Notes under the pieces: generated by a model
The model's input: only the letters and a program-made list of their open reading frames with translations
What the model was told of the DNA's origin: nothing
The model's database searches: none
Source of the DNA: Streptomyces rubiginosohelvolus
Lineage (GTDB): Bacteria > Actinomycetota > Actinomycetes > Streptomycetales > Streptomycetaceae
Assembly (NCBI RefSeq): GCF_014649875.1
Contig: NZ_BMTW01000002.1
Coordinates: forward strand, 186,001-250,000
Direction: 5' to 3'
DNA: 64,000 nt
Made by a program: the position numbers and the translations under genes
Shown: positions 41,480 to 50,216 of the stretch, piece after piece
Layout: each line of letters starts with the position of its first letter
Position numbering within the stretch: the stretch's first letter is position 1

Positions 41480-42874
41480 TCACCAAGTGCCGCTGAAGGG
41501 GCGGTGGTTGCACACCTCGCCGCACTCCTCACGGGAGCTGCCGGCCGCGCGGATGCCGCTGTTCTCCGGGATGCCGACGACCTTGAACCGGACGGCGGTG
41601 GGGGCCGATTCCTGTGCGCCGAACAGCGCGACGGCCTCGACGGCGTGGTGTCCGGCCCGCCAGCGGTGGGCGTGGGTGTAGTGCCACTCCCCCTTCTCGT
41701 CCACGGCGGTCGCGCCGATCAGCCGTCCGGCCTCCATCAGGACGACCTTGGTGGCACCGGGCCGGGTGCGTCCGGCGAAACGGACCTTCGGCCCCGAGAA
41801 CTTGCCCTCCTTCGGGGCGGTGATGACGGGCGGCTCCACTCCGGCGAGCACCTGGAAGTGCTGCTCCACCGGGGGTGAGCAGCCGTCCGCCCGCAGCGCG
41901 ACGCACTGGACGACGTGCTCGCCCGGGGTCCACTCGACGGCGCGCCGCCACAGCCACTGGCCGGCCGCGCCCACGCCCGTTCCGCCGATGTACCGGCCCT
42001 GCTCGAAGAAAAGCAGGTAGTCCGTGCCCGGCGCGGCCGTTCCCGAGAACTTGGTCATCGGGCCCACGGTGGCACCGGCGGCCGGGCGCGCGAGGGTCGG
42101 CGCACCACCTGTGCGCGACCCGTAGTTCAGCGCCGACTCGGGCGACTGGACCGTGAACTCCTGGGAGACCGCGGGCAGTCCCTCGGGCTCCATGAGTGCC
42201 GCGACGTCCACGTCGGCGCGGCCGAGTACGGACTGCTCGACCAGGGCGGCGACGACGAGGCGGGCCACCTCGTAGGCGCCCGGGTGGTTCAGGTGGCTGG
42301 AGTCGATGTTCCCGTCCGGGTGGAGGGGGTGCTCGCCCGCGTCGACCCAGCAGAAGTACTGGCGCAGCCGGGTCGGCCCGATCCTGGACCACAGGCTCAT
42401 CGTCATGCCGGTGAGGTCGATGAGCGGCACCCCGCGCTCGGCGGCCGTCTCCGCCATGGCCCGGGGGTAGTCGCCGCGGGTGTTCTTCACCTCGCCCGTC
42501 GCGGAGAAGGCGTAGCGCGCGGTGGGGGTCACCATCACCGGTACTCCCCCCTCGCTGCGGATGTAGTCGGTGAAGAGCGCGAGGAGTTCCTGGTACTCGG
42601 GCACGGGCACGTACCGCATCCCGTTGTGGATCATGTGGTCCACGCCGCCGAATCCGAGCAGGACGATGTCCCCGGGGCGCATCCGGTTGAGCAGGCCGGC
42701 GAAGCGTTCGGTGTAGTACTTGCGCGTCGTCATGGCGCTGCGCGCGTAGTTCGCGACCTCGATCGGGCCGACGAGCAGTTCCTGGATCTTCTGCCCCCAG
42801 CCGGCCATGGGGGCTTCCTCCTCCGTGCGTGGCGCCGGAACGGAATCCCCGAGGACAAATATCGTGCGGTTCAT
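41480..42874 (-). CDS. SGNH/GDSL-fold protein (CE12-like) with two Ig-like repeats
   Basis: 464 residues from ATG 42874. Residues 1-245: GDSL block I in TIFVLGDSVPAPRTEEEAP, block III-like FGGVDHMIHNG and block V DSSHLNHPGAYEVARL (Asp-His of the triad). Block III normally carries Asn (GxND); here it is Val. Two similar Ig-like modules follow, each with a PxKFSG start (PMTKFSGTAAPGTDY; EGKFSGPKVRFAGRTRPG) and a W-x-Y/R strand. Related enzymes deacetylate plant or cell-wall sugars. No signal peptide is seen. Last gene of the leftward Stealth operon (21 nt after the GT gene), so an O-acetyl tailoring role on the glycopolymer is an inference. Confidence 0.82.
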   Translation of the reverse strand: MNRTIFVLGDSVPAPRTEEEAPMAGWGQKIQELLVGPIEVANYARSAMTTRKYYTERFAGLLNRMRPGDIVLLGFGGVDHMIHNGMRYVPVPEYQELLALFTDYIRSEGGVPVMVTPTARYAFSATGEVKNTRGDYPRAMAETAAERGVPLIDLTGMTMSLWSRIGPTRLRQYFCWVDAGEHPLHPDGNIDSSHLNHPGAYEVARLVVAALVEQSVLGRADVDVAALMEPEGLPAVSQEFTVQSPESALNYGSRTGGAPTLARPAAGATVGPMTKFSGTAAPGTDYLLFFEQGRYIGGTGVGAAGQWLWRRAVEWTPGEHVVQCVALRADGCSPPVEQHFQVLAGVEPPVITAPKEGKFSGPKVRFAGRTRPGATKVVLMEAGRLIGATAVDEKGEWHYTHAHRWRAGHHAVEAVALFGAQESAPTAVRFKVVGIPENSGIRAAGSSREECGEVCNHRPFSGTW

Positions 42875-42895
42875 TTCATCCCCATTCAAGGATCT

Positions 42896-44992
42896 CTAGC
42901 GGTCGACCACGTTCATGGCCATGGCTCCCGACGCGGAGCAGTAGGGGCGCACCCGGACCGGTCTGGCCGGGTGGAGCCGGGCGAAGTCGGAGGGCTCGTC
43001 CCCCACCACGGGTACGGCGGGGTAGACGAACACGCTCTTGACGTCCGGGAAGTCCTCCAGGAGGTGGCAGACCCGGAGCTTGCGCCAGTTGTCCGGTTCC
43101 GGCTGGAGCCACCAGTCCCAGTCCTCCCACCGGTCGAGCCGGTGGTCGACCACCTTGCGGACCGGTACGTCGACGCGGAAGGCGTTGCCCGGGAGCACCC
43201 GGACCGGAACGGTGAAGTTGGCCGCGTGCGGGCCGCGGCGGCTGACGACGAAGAGGGCGCCGGGCTCGATCCGGCCGGCCCCGCAGAGGACGCCCTCCAC
43301 CGTGATGCCGTGCTCGCCGACGGCGACCGAGGTCGACTCGACGTGGTCCTGGCGCAGCACCGTACGGAGCATCAGCTTTCCGTTCGGCTGGGCGTAGGGG
43401 AGGTTCCAGCCGACGGGCCCGGACCCGACGCCGGCGAGGACGGCGGCGCGTGCGCCGATCAGCTTCCGGGTGTCCCGGATACCGGCCTTCATATGGACAC
43501 CGGCCGCCCGGGCCGAGGTCATCGTGACCCGCCATCTGCCGTCCCCGAGGTCGTCGAGGGCCGAGGGGGTGAGGGCGGCCGTGTAGCGGGTTCCGCCGTT
43601 GGGGAGCGCCTTGCGGGTGGTGCGCAGCGGCATGTCCGGGCGGCGTTTCCCGTCGGACGGGTTGTGCCGGAGGGTGAACTGCCAGCGGTACTTCCCGTCC
43701 TGCGGGCCGCTGGCGGCGAACCTCAGCCAGCCCGCGTCGTCGGCCGTGACGTCGACCGGTGCGGCGGTGAGCGGTACGGGAGGGGAGACGGCCGGCTGCC
43801 CGGCGGAGGCCGTGGAGCCGGAGGGGGCGCGGTAGCCGCGGTCGGCCGCTGAGCGTCGGCGTACGGCGTCGTCGAAGAGTTCTTCGTATCGCGCCGCGAC
43901 CGCGTCGGGGTCGTAGCGGGTGGAGTTACGCAGGGCGGCCAGGCCCATGTCGCGGCGGAGCCGGTCGTCGGACATCAGCAGGCGCAGGCCCTGGGCGACC
44001 GCGTCCGCGTCCTCGGTGCGGACGAGCAGGCCGTCCTCGCCGTGGCGCAGGATCTCGCGCGGTCCGACGGGGCAGTCGGTGGAGACGACGGGCAGTCCGC
44101 AGCGCATGGCCTCCACCAGGGTCATGCCGAAGGACTCGGCGCTGGAGGTGACGGCGGCGATCGAGCCCTTGGCCCACTCGGACTCGATCGGTGAGAACCC
44201 GCCCATGAGCAGGGCCCGGCCCGCGAGGCCGAGTTCGGTGACGAGCGCCCGCAGTTTGGCGGCTTCGCCGCCGTCGCCGTAGATCCTCAGCTGCCAGTCC
44301 GGGAACTCGTCGGCGAGCGCGCCGAAGGCGCGGATGAGCAGGTCGTAGCGTTTGACGTGGTGCATACGGCCGGCGCTGACGATGACCTTGCTGGAGCCGT
44401 CCGACGGTTCCACGGCGGGCCGGGGCACGCTGTTGGGGATGCCGACGACGGGGATGCCGGGGACCGGGGTGTTCTCCAGGAAGGAGCGGGCGTCCGCCTC
44501 GGTGACCGTCGTGACGGCGTCGAGCCGGGGGTAGACGCGCGCCATCTCGGCCCGGACCGCCGGGGGGATCGCCAGATGGGTCATGTGCTCCTGGGCGACA
44601 CGCAGCGCCGCGTCGCGGGTGTGCCGGGCGACGAAGAGGTTGAGGCTGGGCCGGGTGCCCACCACCACATCGGCGGAGGTCCGGCTCAGCTCCTGGATGA
44701 TCCGCGTGTCGGTGAACCTGCTGTACTGGGCGTAGAACTCCTCCTGGCGGGGAACGACGCCGCTCGGCTCGTCGCGGCCGCTCGCCTTGAGGTCCGGCGA
44801 TCCGGGGCGCAGGTCCACCAGCGCCCGCACGGTGATCCGCGGTGAGATCTCGAACTTCGTCGCGGTGGCCCGTCGGAACACCGAGACGATCTCGATCTCG
44901 TGGCGCGCGGCCAGCGCCTCGGCCAGGTTGATCACCGTGCGGTTGGTTCCGCCGATGCCGTAGATGTTGTTGATCAGGAACGAGATCTTCAC
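42896..44992 (-). CDS. GT4-type glycosyltransferase with C-terminal beta-rich domain
   Basis: 698 residues. Residues 1-385 are a GT-B retaining glycosyltransferase: INNIYGIGGTNRTVINLAEA, GRMHHVKRYDLLIRAFGAL, LRIYGDGGEAAKLRALV, and the EX7E element in AESFGMTLVEAMRCGLPVVS. A low-complexity linker (Pro/Ala/Ser) leads to about 300 residues of strand-rich sequence I do not recognise (for example YRWQFTLRHNPSDGKRRPDM, WNLPYAQPNGKLMLRT). Sugar donor unknown. ATG 44992 overlaps the preceding Stealth gene stop by 4 nt, so the proteins should be made together. Confidence 0.9.
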   Translation of the reverse strand: MKISFLINNIYGIGGTNRTVINLAEALAARHEIEIVSVFRRATATKFEISPRITVRALVDLRPGSPDLKASGRDEPSGVVPRQEEFYAQYSRFTDTRIIQELSRTSADVVVGTRPSLNLFVARHTRDAALRVAQEHMTHLAIPPAVRAEMARVYPRLDAVTTVTEADARSFLENTPVPGIPVVGIPNSVPRPAVEPSDGSSKVIVSAGRMHHVKRYDLLIRAFGALADEFPDWQLRIYGDGGEAAKLRALVTELGLAGRALLMGGFSPIESEWAKGSIAAVTSSAESFGMTLVEAMRCGLPVVSTDCPVGPREILRHGEDGLLVRTEDADAVAQGLRLLMSDDRLRRDMGLAALRNSTRYDPDAVAARYEELFDDAVRRRSAADRGYRAPSGSTASAGQPAVSPPVPLTAAPVDVTADDAGWLRFAASGPQDGKYRWQFTLRHNPSDGKRRPDMPLRTTRKALPNGGTRYTAALTPSALDDLGDGRWRVTMTSARAAGVHMKAGIRDTRKLIGARAAVLAGVGSGPVGWNLPYAQPNGKLMLRTVLRQDHVESTSVAVGEHGITVEGVLCGAGRIEPGALFVVSRRGPHAANFTVPVRVLPGNAFRVDVPVRKVVDHRLDRWEDWDWWLQPEPDNWRKLRVCHLLEDFPDVKSVFVYPAVPVVGDEPSDFARLHPARPVRVRPYCSASGAMAMNVVDR

Positions 44993-46752
44993 CGTGCTTC
45001 GCCCTCTTTGAGCTCGAAGGGGCTGGGCACCGGGAAGTAGGAGTCGAGGAAGGCTTTCAGCATGAGGGTCTGCTTGTTCACGTCGAAGGTCTCGGAGACC
45101 GTGTCGTTGATGCAGAAGGCCTGGCGGTCGCGGCGGGCCAGCAGGATGCCCAGCCTTCTGGAGATCTCGGGCTTCGCCAGGTCGAGGTAGGCGAAGCTGA
45201 TGTCGGAGGGCACGGCGCGTCCGGTGAAGTACGCGTAGTAGTGGTAGAGCGAGGACGGGATGGAGATGTCGGTCGCGCTGCGGAATCTGCTGTGCGACGT
45301 GCTGTGGTACGCCTCGGCGAACTCCTTCTCCATCTCGTGCAGCACGCTGCGCCGCAGGGCGTAGGGCGCGTGCCGGAGCTTCTGCACGATGGCGGAGCCG
45401 AAGTTGTCGAAAATGATCTTCCTGTTGTTCTTCCCCGCGGCGTCGACGGGCCGGTCCCCGTCACCGAGGTCCCGCCTGGGCACCTGCGAGGGGGAGAAGA
45501 AGGTGCGGGTCATGCCGTTCGACAGGAAGAAGTCGCCGGCCGTGGTCGGGCAGCCCAGGAACATGTCGTCGTTGAAGTAGAGGAAGTGCTCGGACAGGCC
45601 GTCTATGTGGTGCAGTTGGCTCTCGATGGCATGGGAGTTGTACGTCGGCAGCGCGACCGGATCGTGGAAGATCTCGGTGTGGTCGACCACGGTGAGGCGA
45701 GGGCTGCGCAGGTTGAGCCACTTCGGGGTCTGCCGGTCGGTGACCAGGTAGACATGCCGGACCCAGGGCGCGTTCTGCTCCAACGCCCTCAGGGAGTAAC
45801 GGAGTTCGTCCCGGCTGATGTAGCGGGCGGCGTTCGCCGACTCGGCGTGGTAGCCGCCCCCGCCGTACTGGGCCCGCCGCTGCTGCCACTCCGGTGAGGA
45901 GCCGTCCACCCAGGTGTAGACGACGTCCACGGGGAACCGCACGTCCTCCGGCAGGGTGTCCGCGCACGCCTCGATCGTGCGCACCGACCGGGTCCGGCGG
46001 GTGTGCAGGGCGGCGAACCCGGTCAGCCGGCTGACCGGTACGCTGACCCGCGGCTCGTCCAGCGCGACGTCCTCGGTGACCCGGTTGGGCCGGGGTGCGA
46101 CCAGGCGGCCGTCCTCGGCCCGCCAGAACTCGATGTCGCAGCCGTAACGCAGCCCCAGCACCAGGGAGTTGCCCGGGTCCGCCCAGACCATGCCGGTGCG
46201 GAGCACCCGGGCCTGCCGGCCGGTGCGGGTGGCCCGCGAGGAGCCGCAGAGGGCCGATCGGCCGACGAGCCGCTCGCCGGAGCAGGCGGAGACGTAGACG
46301 GGTGCGGTGCCGCGCGTGGTCGCCAGCGCGGCGACCACCCGTTCGCGGTCCGCCTCCGCGACGGCGAGGGCCGACCGGAAGTCGGAGGTGCCCCGGACGG
46401 CGAAGTAGTCGATCCCGGCGTCCTCCAGGAGGGAGACGATCAGTTCCAGGTTCGCTTCGCGCAGGCCCAGCGGGGAGGCGGTGGAGCGCACGAGGGCGAT
46501 CATTCCGCCCCGGCCGGAGAGTACGGCGAGGCGTTCCGAGGCCCCGAAGAGATGGGGCCAGCGACGTCGCGCCCGGCGGCCCCGGACGAACCGCGCGACC
46601 AGGGTGAGGATGTGGAGGCGGCGCAGGAGCCCTTTGACCCCGCTGCGCAGGCGCACGGGGACGCGGCGGGCGACCCGGCGTCTGAGGGAGCGTGGAACGA
46701 AAGTGCGGTACACCCCGACGACAGCCGATGCCTCCGGATTGCTTGTGCTCAC
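44989..46752 (-). CDS. Stealth family glycan phosphotransferase, copy 1
   Basis: 587 residues. Stealth proteins transfer hexose-1-phosphate to glycans such as capsule chains. All four conserved regions are present: CR1 FPVDVVYTWVDGSSPEW (Asp), CR2 RYISRDELRYSLRALEQNAP with VYLVTDRQTP, CR3 YNSHAIESQLHHIDGLSEHF with LYFNDDMFLG, and CR4 YLDLAKPEISRRLGILLARR with CINDT. An N-terminal ~240 residues (NLELIVSLLEDAGIDYFAVR) occurs in all three paralogues here and may be a nucleotidyl/sugar-binding module. No signal peptide. Overlaps neighbours on both sides by 4 nt. Confidence 0.94.
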   Translation of the reverse strand: MSTSNPEASAVVGVYRTFVPRSLRRRVARRVPVRLRSGVKGLLRRLHILTLVARFVRGRRARRRWPHLFGASERLAVLSGRGGMIALVRSTASPLGLREANLELIVSLLEDAGIDYFAVRGTSDFRSALAVAEADRERVVAALATTRGTAPVYVSACSGERLVGRSALCGSSRATRTGRQARVLRTGMVWADPGNSLVLGLRYGCDIEFWRAEDGRLVAPRPNRVTEDVALDEPRVSVPVSRLTGFAALHTRRTRSVRTIEACADTLPEDVRFPVDVVYTWVDGSSPEWQQRRAQYGGGGYHAESANAARYISRDELRYSLRALEQNAPWVRHVYLVTDRQTPKWLNLRSPRLTVVDHTEIFHDPVALPTYNSHAIESQLHHIDGLSEHFLYFNDDMFLGCPTTAGDFFLSNGMTRTFFSPSQVPRRDLGDGDRPVDAAGKNNRKIIFDNFGSAIVQKLRHAPYALRRSVLHEMEKEFAEAYHSTSHSRFRSATDISIPSSLYHYYAYFTGRAVPSDISFAYLDLAKPEISRRLGILLARRDRQAFCINDTVSETFDVNKQTLMLKAFLDSYFPVPSPFELKEGEAR

Positions 46753-48356
46753 GTGTACGTTTCCGGGTCCTCTGGGTGGGCGTGCTCGAACGGGCTCGCC
46801 ACGGGGAAGTAGCGGCGCAGGAATGCGACGACCTTCTCGCCGCCGCCGCGCAGGAGAGCCTCGTCGCTCCCGAGCCCGAAGAACTGGAGCTGCTGCAGGT
46901 CACGGCGTACGAGCAGGCGCTGGAGCCGCAGGGAGATGTCGGGGAGGGCCGCGTGCAGCACCGCGGTCGGCTCGCCCGAGGGGTCGGCCTGCCCGGCGGC
47001 GTACGCGAAGTGGTGGAAGAGCCCGTCGGCCGGGTGGCACTCGGGAAGCCTCGGATGCGTCTGCCCGTCCGGCGCGGCCGCCCCCATGGCCCCGGTGTTC
47101 GCGAGCCGGCCGAGCACGGAGCAGCTGTAGGGCTGCGGTCCCGGGGCGTAGGACTGGGTGACGGCGCGGCCGGTCGTGGCGTACGCCTGGGCGGTCCAGG
47201 GGGCGAAGGACTCCTCGGCCGTCCACCGCGCCCGGCGCGGGCGGGTCGTGCCGTCGGGCATGAAGTAGTCGAACGGGCGGGTGGGGCGTCCGAGGAGCGC
47301 GCCGGGGCGGAACAACAGGAAGTGCTCCGCGATGTCGGGGATGAGGTGGAAGAGGCCGTCGGCCGGGTGGCGGTGCACCACGGCGAGCCTGCCGTCGAAA
47401 TCGGCGAGCCACGGGGGCACCGGTGCGTGGGCCACGACGTGGATGACGTCGGTCCAGGGGGCGTACTGGTGGAGGGAGCGCAGGGTGGCCCGCAGCAGTT
47501 CCTCGCCCCAGGGGCCCGGGTGCTCCCACAGCAGGACGGCGTCGACCGGGAAGGAGATCTCTTCGAGACGGGGGATGTCGAACGCTTCGAGGGTGACCGA
47601 GGGGTTCAGATCGCCGTCGATGTCGCTGTAGCCGGAGAGGCGGTCGAAGGCGATCTCGATCCCCACGGCGTCCCGGGGGACGACACGCTGGACCCGGTTG
47701 GGGCGGGGTCCGACCAGCCGCTCGTGCGACAGGTCGGTGTTGACCGTCCAGAACTCGATCTCGATGCCCTGGTCCTCGCCGACCCAGAGGTTCTCGGTGG
47801 GCTCGGTGCGCAGCCAGACCACCCGGATCGCCTTGGCCCGGCCGTAGTTCTTCCAGGCCTTGAGGTGACTCCCGGGCGTCATGCGGGTGTCGTCGTCGAC
47901 GGGCGAGGCCGACACGACGTAACCGGTGTGCTCTTCGAGCAGGGCGCGCAGGACCCGGCGCACCTGCCCCTTGTCCTGCTGTTCCACGGCGATGCAGATG
48001 CGCCGGTCGTCGAGGGCCGGGACCGCGAACCAGGGGATCTCGGCGGCGTCCAGGGCGGAGGTCACCAGGTCGTGGTCGAGGCGGCGGGCCAGGTCGACGG
48101 TGAGTCCCCGGTGCACATGGCCCACGCGGCCGTCGGGGGTGCGCGTGCGGCGCTCGGAGGCGCTCGCGAAGTCCCCCTTCCGCACGAGCCGCAGGGCGCG
48201 CTGGTGCAGGCGCGCCTCACGCCGGTTCAGGGTGCGGACCAGTCCGCCCTTGACCTTGCGCCGGACCCGGGGCGGCACCCGGCTGCCCGCTACGGCCCGC
48301 ACGGGGCGGGGGACGATGCGCTGGTAGACCCGGGCGGCGGAGTTCGCGTCGGTCAT
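46749..48356 (-). CDS. Stealth family paralogue with degenerate catalytic motifs, copy 2
   Basis: 535 residues, aligned over its length with copies 1 and 3 (N-terminal ALDAAEIPWFAVPALDDRR; CR-flanking PVSRLTGF-like FDRLSGYSDIDG; C-terminal LRRYFPVASPFEH). The motifs are eroded: CR1 FPVDAVLLWEHPGPWGEE lacks TWVDG, CR2 lacks SRDELRYS and keeps only LRSLHQYAPWTDVIHVVAHA, CR3 reads AEHFLLFRPGALLG instead of NDDMF, and CR4 FFGLG replaces CINDT. No frameshift, stop or codon change is seen, so it is maintained. A non-catalytic partner or scaffold for the active copies is likely (inference). Confidence 0.88.
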   Translation of the reverse strand: MTDANSAARVYQRIVPRPVRAVAGSRVPPRVRRKVKGGLVRTLNRREARLHQRALRLVRKGDFASASERRTRTPDGRVGHVHRGLTVDLARRLDHDLVTSALDAAEIPWFAVPALDDRRICIAVEQQDKGQVRRVLRALLEEHTGYVVSASPVDDDTRMTPGSHLKAWKNYGRAKAIRVVWLRTEPTENLWVGEDQGIEIEFWTVNTDLSHERLVGPRPNRVQRVVPRDAVGIEIAFDRLSGYSDIDGDLNPSVTLEAFDIPRLEEISFPVDAVLLWEHPGPWGEELLRATLRSLHQYAPWTDVIHVVAHAPVPPWLADFDGRLAVVHRHPADGLFHLIPDIAEHFLLFRPGALLGRPTRPFDYFMPDGTTRPRRARWTAEESFAPWTAQAYATTGRAVTQSYAPGPQPYSCSVLGRLANTGAMGAAAPDGQTHPRLPECHPADGLFHHFAYAAGQADPSGEPTAVLHAALPDISLRLQRLLVRRDLQQLQFFGLGSDEALLRGGGEKVVAFLRRYFPVASPFEHAHPEDPETYT

Positions 48357-48371
48357 GTCAGGAACTCCGTT

Positions 48372-50033
48372 TCATCGCTCGTAGGGGCTGGGCACGGGGA
48401 AGTAGGCGTTGAGGAATCCGTCGAGAACCTCTTGCTGGGCCTCGATGTCCTCCGGGGTGGAGAAGGCGTCGTTGAGACAGAAGGAGTCCTGGCTCCGGCC
48501 GTCGAGGAGCCGTTGCAGCCGGTCCGCGAGATCGGGGACCGCCAGCTGGAGATAGGTGAACGGCATGGCCGCCGGTTGCGCCCGGCCGGTCAGCGCCGCG
48601 TAGTAGAGCCCGAGGGACGACGTCGTGGACAGGTCCGTCATGGCCCGGAAGCGGCTGGCCGCCGTACGCGCCCAGGCCTGCGGGAACGCCTGCTCCGCCT
48701 CCTCCATCACACTGCGGCGCAGGGCGTAGGGGATGTGCTCCATGGGCTGGGTGATCACCCGGCCGAAACGTTCCCTCAGAAGCGCGCGGTTGTTCTTGCA
48801 GGCCGCGTCGACCGGGGTGTCGGTGTCGGCGACCGGGCCCTGGGGGATGCGGTTGCGCGAAGGGAAGTACCGCGCCTTTCCACTCGGGGCGAAGAAGGCG
48901 TGGGGTGTCACCGGGCGGCCGATGAACATGTCGTCGTTGAAGTACAGGAAATGCTCGGACAGGCCCTCGATGTGGTGCAGTTGACTCTCGATCGAGTGCG
49001 AGTTGAACGTCGGCAGGTCCGCGGCGTCACGGAAGATCTCCCGGTGGCTCACCACCTGGATCCCGGGCACGTCCTCGCGCAGCCACGCCGGCACCTGGTC
49101 GTCGGTGACGATGTGGATGGTGCGGATCCAGGGGGCGAACATGTGGAGCGACCGCACCGAGTAGCGCAGTTCGTCACGGCTGATGAAGCGGGCGTCGCTC
49201 GCGGACTCCGCGTGGTAGACCTCACCCTTCGCGGCGGCCTTGCGCTGCTGCCAGGCGGGGTCGTTCCCGTCCACCCAGGTGTAGACGGCGTCGACGGGGA
49301 AGGTGATGTCCTCCACGCAGTCGACCAGGAACTCGGGCCGGGTGGGCAGCGCGGGCGCCTCGTGCTCCGGAGTGTGATCCGACACCAGACGGCTGAACAG
49401 CCGGGCGGCCCCGAGGACGTTGGGGCCCTCGCCCGAGACCGCCCAGGTGACCCGGTTGGCCCGGGGCGCGACGAGATGCGTACCGCGCCATGCCCAGAAC
49501 TCCACCGCGCAGCCGTATTCGTGACCCATCACCAGGTGCCGGCCGGCGTCCGTCCGGTACCAGCTGGCCTGCACCGCGGCTGCCGTACGGACCCCGCGCC
49601 AGGCTTTGGGGTCACGGGAGGAGCGGGGGCCGGCGGGCGCCACGGCCTGCTCGTCGATCACGCTCAGGTGTCCCGGGTACTGCCCCATGCCGCGGAAGAG
49701 GGCGCCCAGGACGGCTTCCCTGTCCTCCTCGGCGACGGCCAGGACGGTGCCGTGGTCCGAGGCGCCCCGGACGGTGAAGAAGGACACTCCGGCGGAGCGC
49801 AGGAGATCGGCGACGGCGGAGCGGTTCGCCTCCCGTGCGCCGAGCGGCGTGAGGCCCGGTTCGACGTAGATGTCGTCGGCCGTCGGGGCGCTCGGGGCGG
49901 CCGGCTGCGGACGGGGCCGGGGAGCCGCCGCGGCGACGGGCCCCCGTGAAGGGCCGGGCAGGGGTTCCGTGAAGGGCCTCACCGTCGGCTCGGGAATGAT
50001 CGTCAAGACCATCGCCCCGAACGCGGGTCGCAC
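48372..50033 (-). CDS. Stealth family glycan phosphotransferase, copy 3
   Basis: 553 residues from GTG 50033; ATG 50012 (MVLTIIPEP) is an alternative, neither with a strong ribosome site. A proline-rich N-terminus of ~50 residues precedes the shared N-terminal module (VADLLRSAGVSFFTVRGASD). Motifs are intact: CR1 FPVDAVYTWVDGNDPAWQQR, CR2 ARFISRDELRYSVRSLHMFA with IHIVTDDQVP, CR3 NSHSIESQLHHIEGLSEHFL with YFNDDMFIG, CR4 LQLAVPDLADRLQRLLDGRS with CLNDA. First Stealth gene of the operon, 15 nt before copy 2. Confidence 0.93.
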   Translation of the reverse strand: MRPAFGAMVLTIIPEPTVRPFTEPLPGPSRGPVAAAAPRPRPQPAAPSAPTADDIYVEPGLTPLGAREANRSAVADLLRSAGVSFFTVRGASDHGTVLAVAEEDREAVLGALFRGMGQYPGHLSVIDEQAVAPAGPRSSRDPKAWRGVRTAAAVQASWYRTDAGRHLVMGHEYGCAVEFWAWRGTHLVAPRANRVTWAVSGEGPNVLGAARLFSRLVSDHTPEHEAPALPTRPEFLVDCVEDITFPVDAVYTWVDGNDPAWQQRKAAAKGEVYHAESASDARFISRDELRYSVRSLHMFAPWIRTIHIVTDDQVPAWLREDVPGIQVVSHREIFRDAADLPTFNSHSIESQLHHIEGLSEHFLYFNDDMFIGRPVTPHAFFAPSGKARYFPSRNRIPQGPVADTDTPVDAACKNNRALLRERFGRVITQPMEHIPYALRRSVMEEAEQAFPQAWARTAASRFRAMTDLSTTSSLGLYYAALTGRAQPAAMPFTYLQLAVPDLADRLQRLLDGRSQDSFCLNDAFSTPEDIEAQQEVLDGFLNAYFPVPSPYER

Positions 50034-50216
50034 AGAAGCCGCCGCACGTCATCCACCCCTCGATCCGCCGCCGGTCGACGACCGGCAGTACTCCCAGCGG
50101 ATCCCCCCGTGGGCCGCCACTCCGTGCTTTTTTCACCACAAGTCGTCACCAAGGACAGATGAAAGAACTTCAAGTTTCACAGAGTGAGCACATCTTCACC
50201 ACATCGACGCCTCATG
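50034..50216 (-). promoter_or_regulatory. AT-richer control region upstream of the Stealth genes
   Basis: This 183-nt gap has an unusually low-GC stretch (about 50128-50205) with AACTTCAAGTT (50166-50176), a perfect 5-bp dyad around C, and two copies of TTCACCACA (50132-50140, 50195-50203). It probably holds the promoter for the leftward operon from copy 3 on, separate from the propeller gene upstream. Confidence 0.5.

Noticed and set aside
39210..41525. Long minus-strand open frame (about 770 codons) opposite fadB
   Set aside because: Acidic, repetitive Asp/Arg/Gly/Val composition from reading fadB codons backwards; fadB is unambiguous.
46692..49949. Plus-strand open frame of over 1000 codons opposite the Stealth genes
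   Set aside because: Shadow of GC-rich codons; the three minus-strand proteins share homologous motifs, which the antisense product does not.
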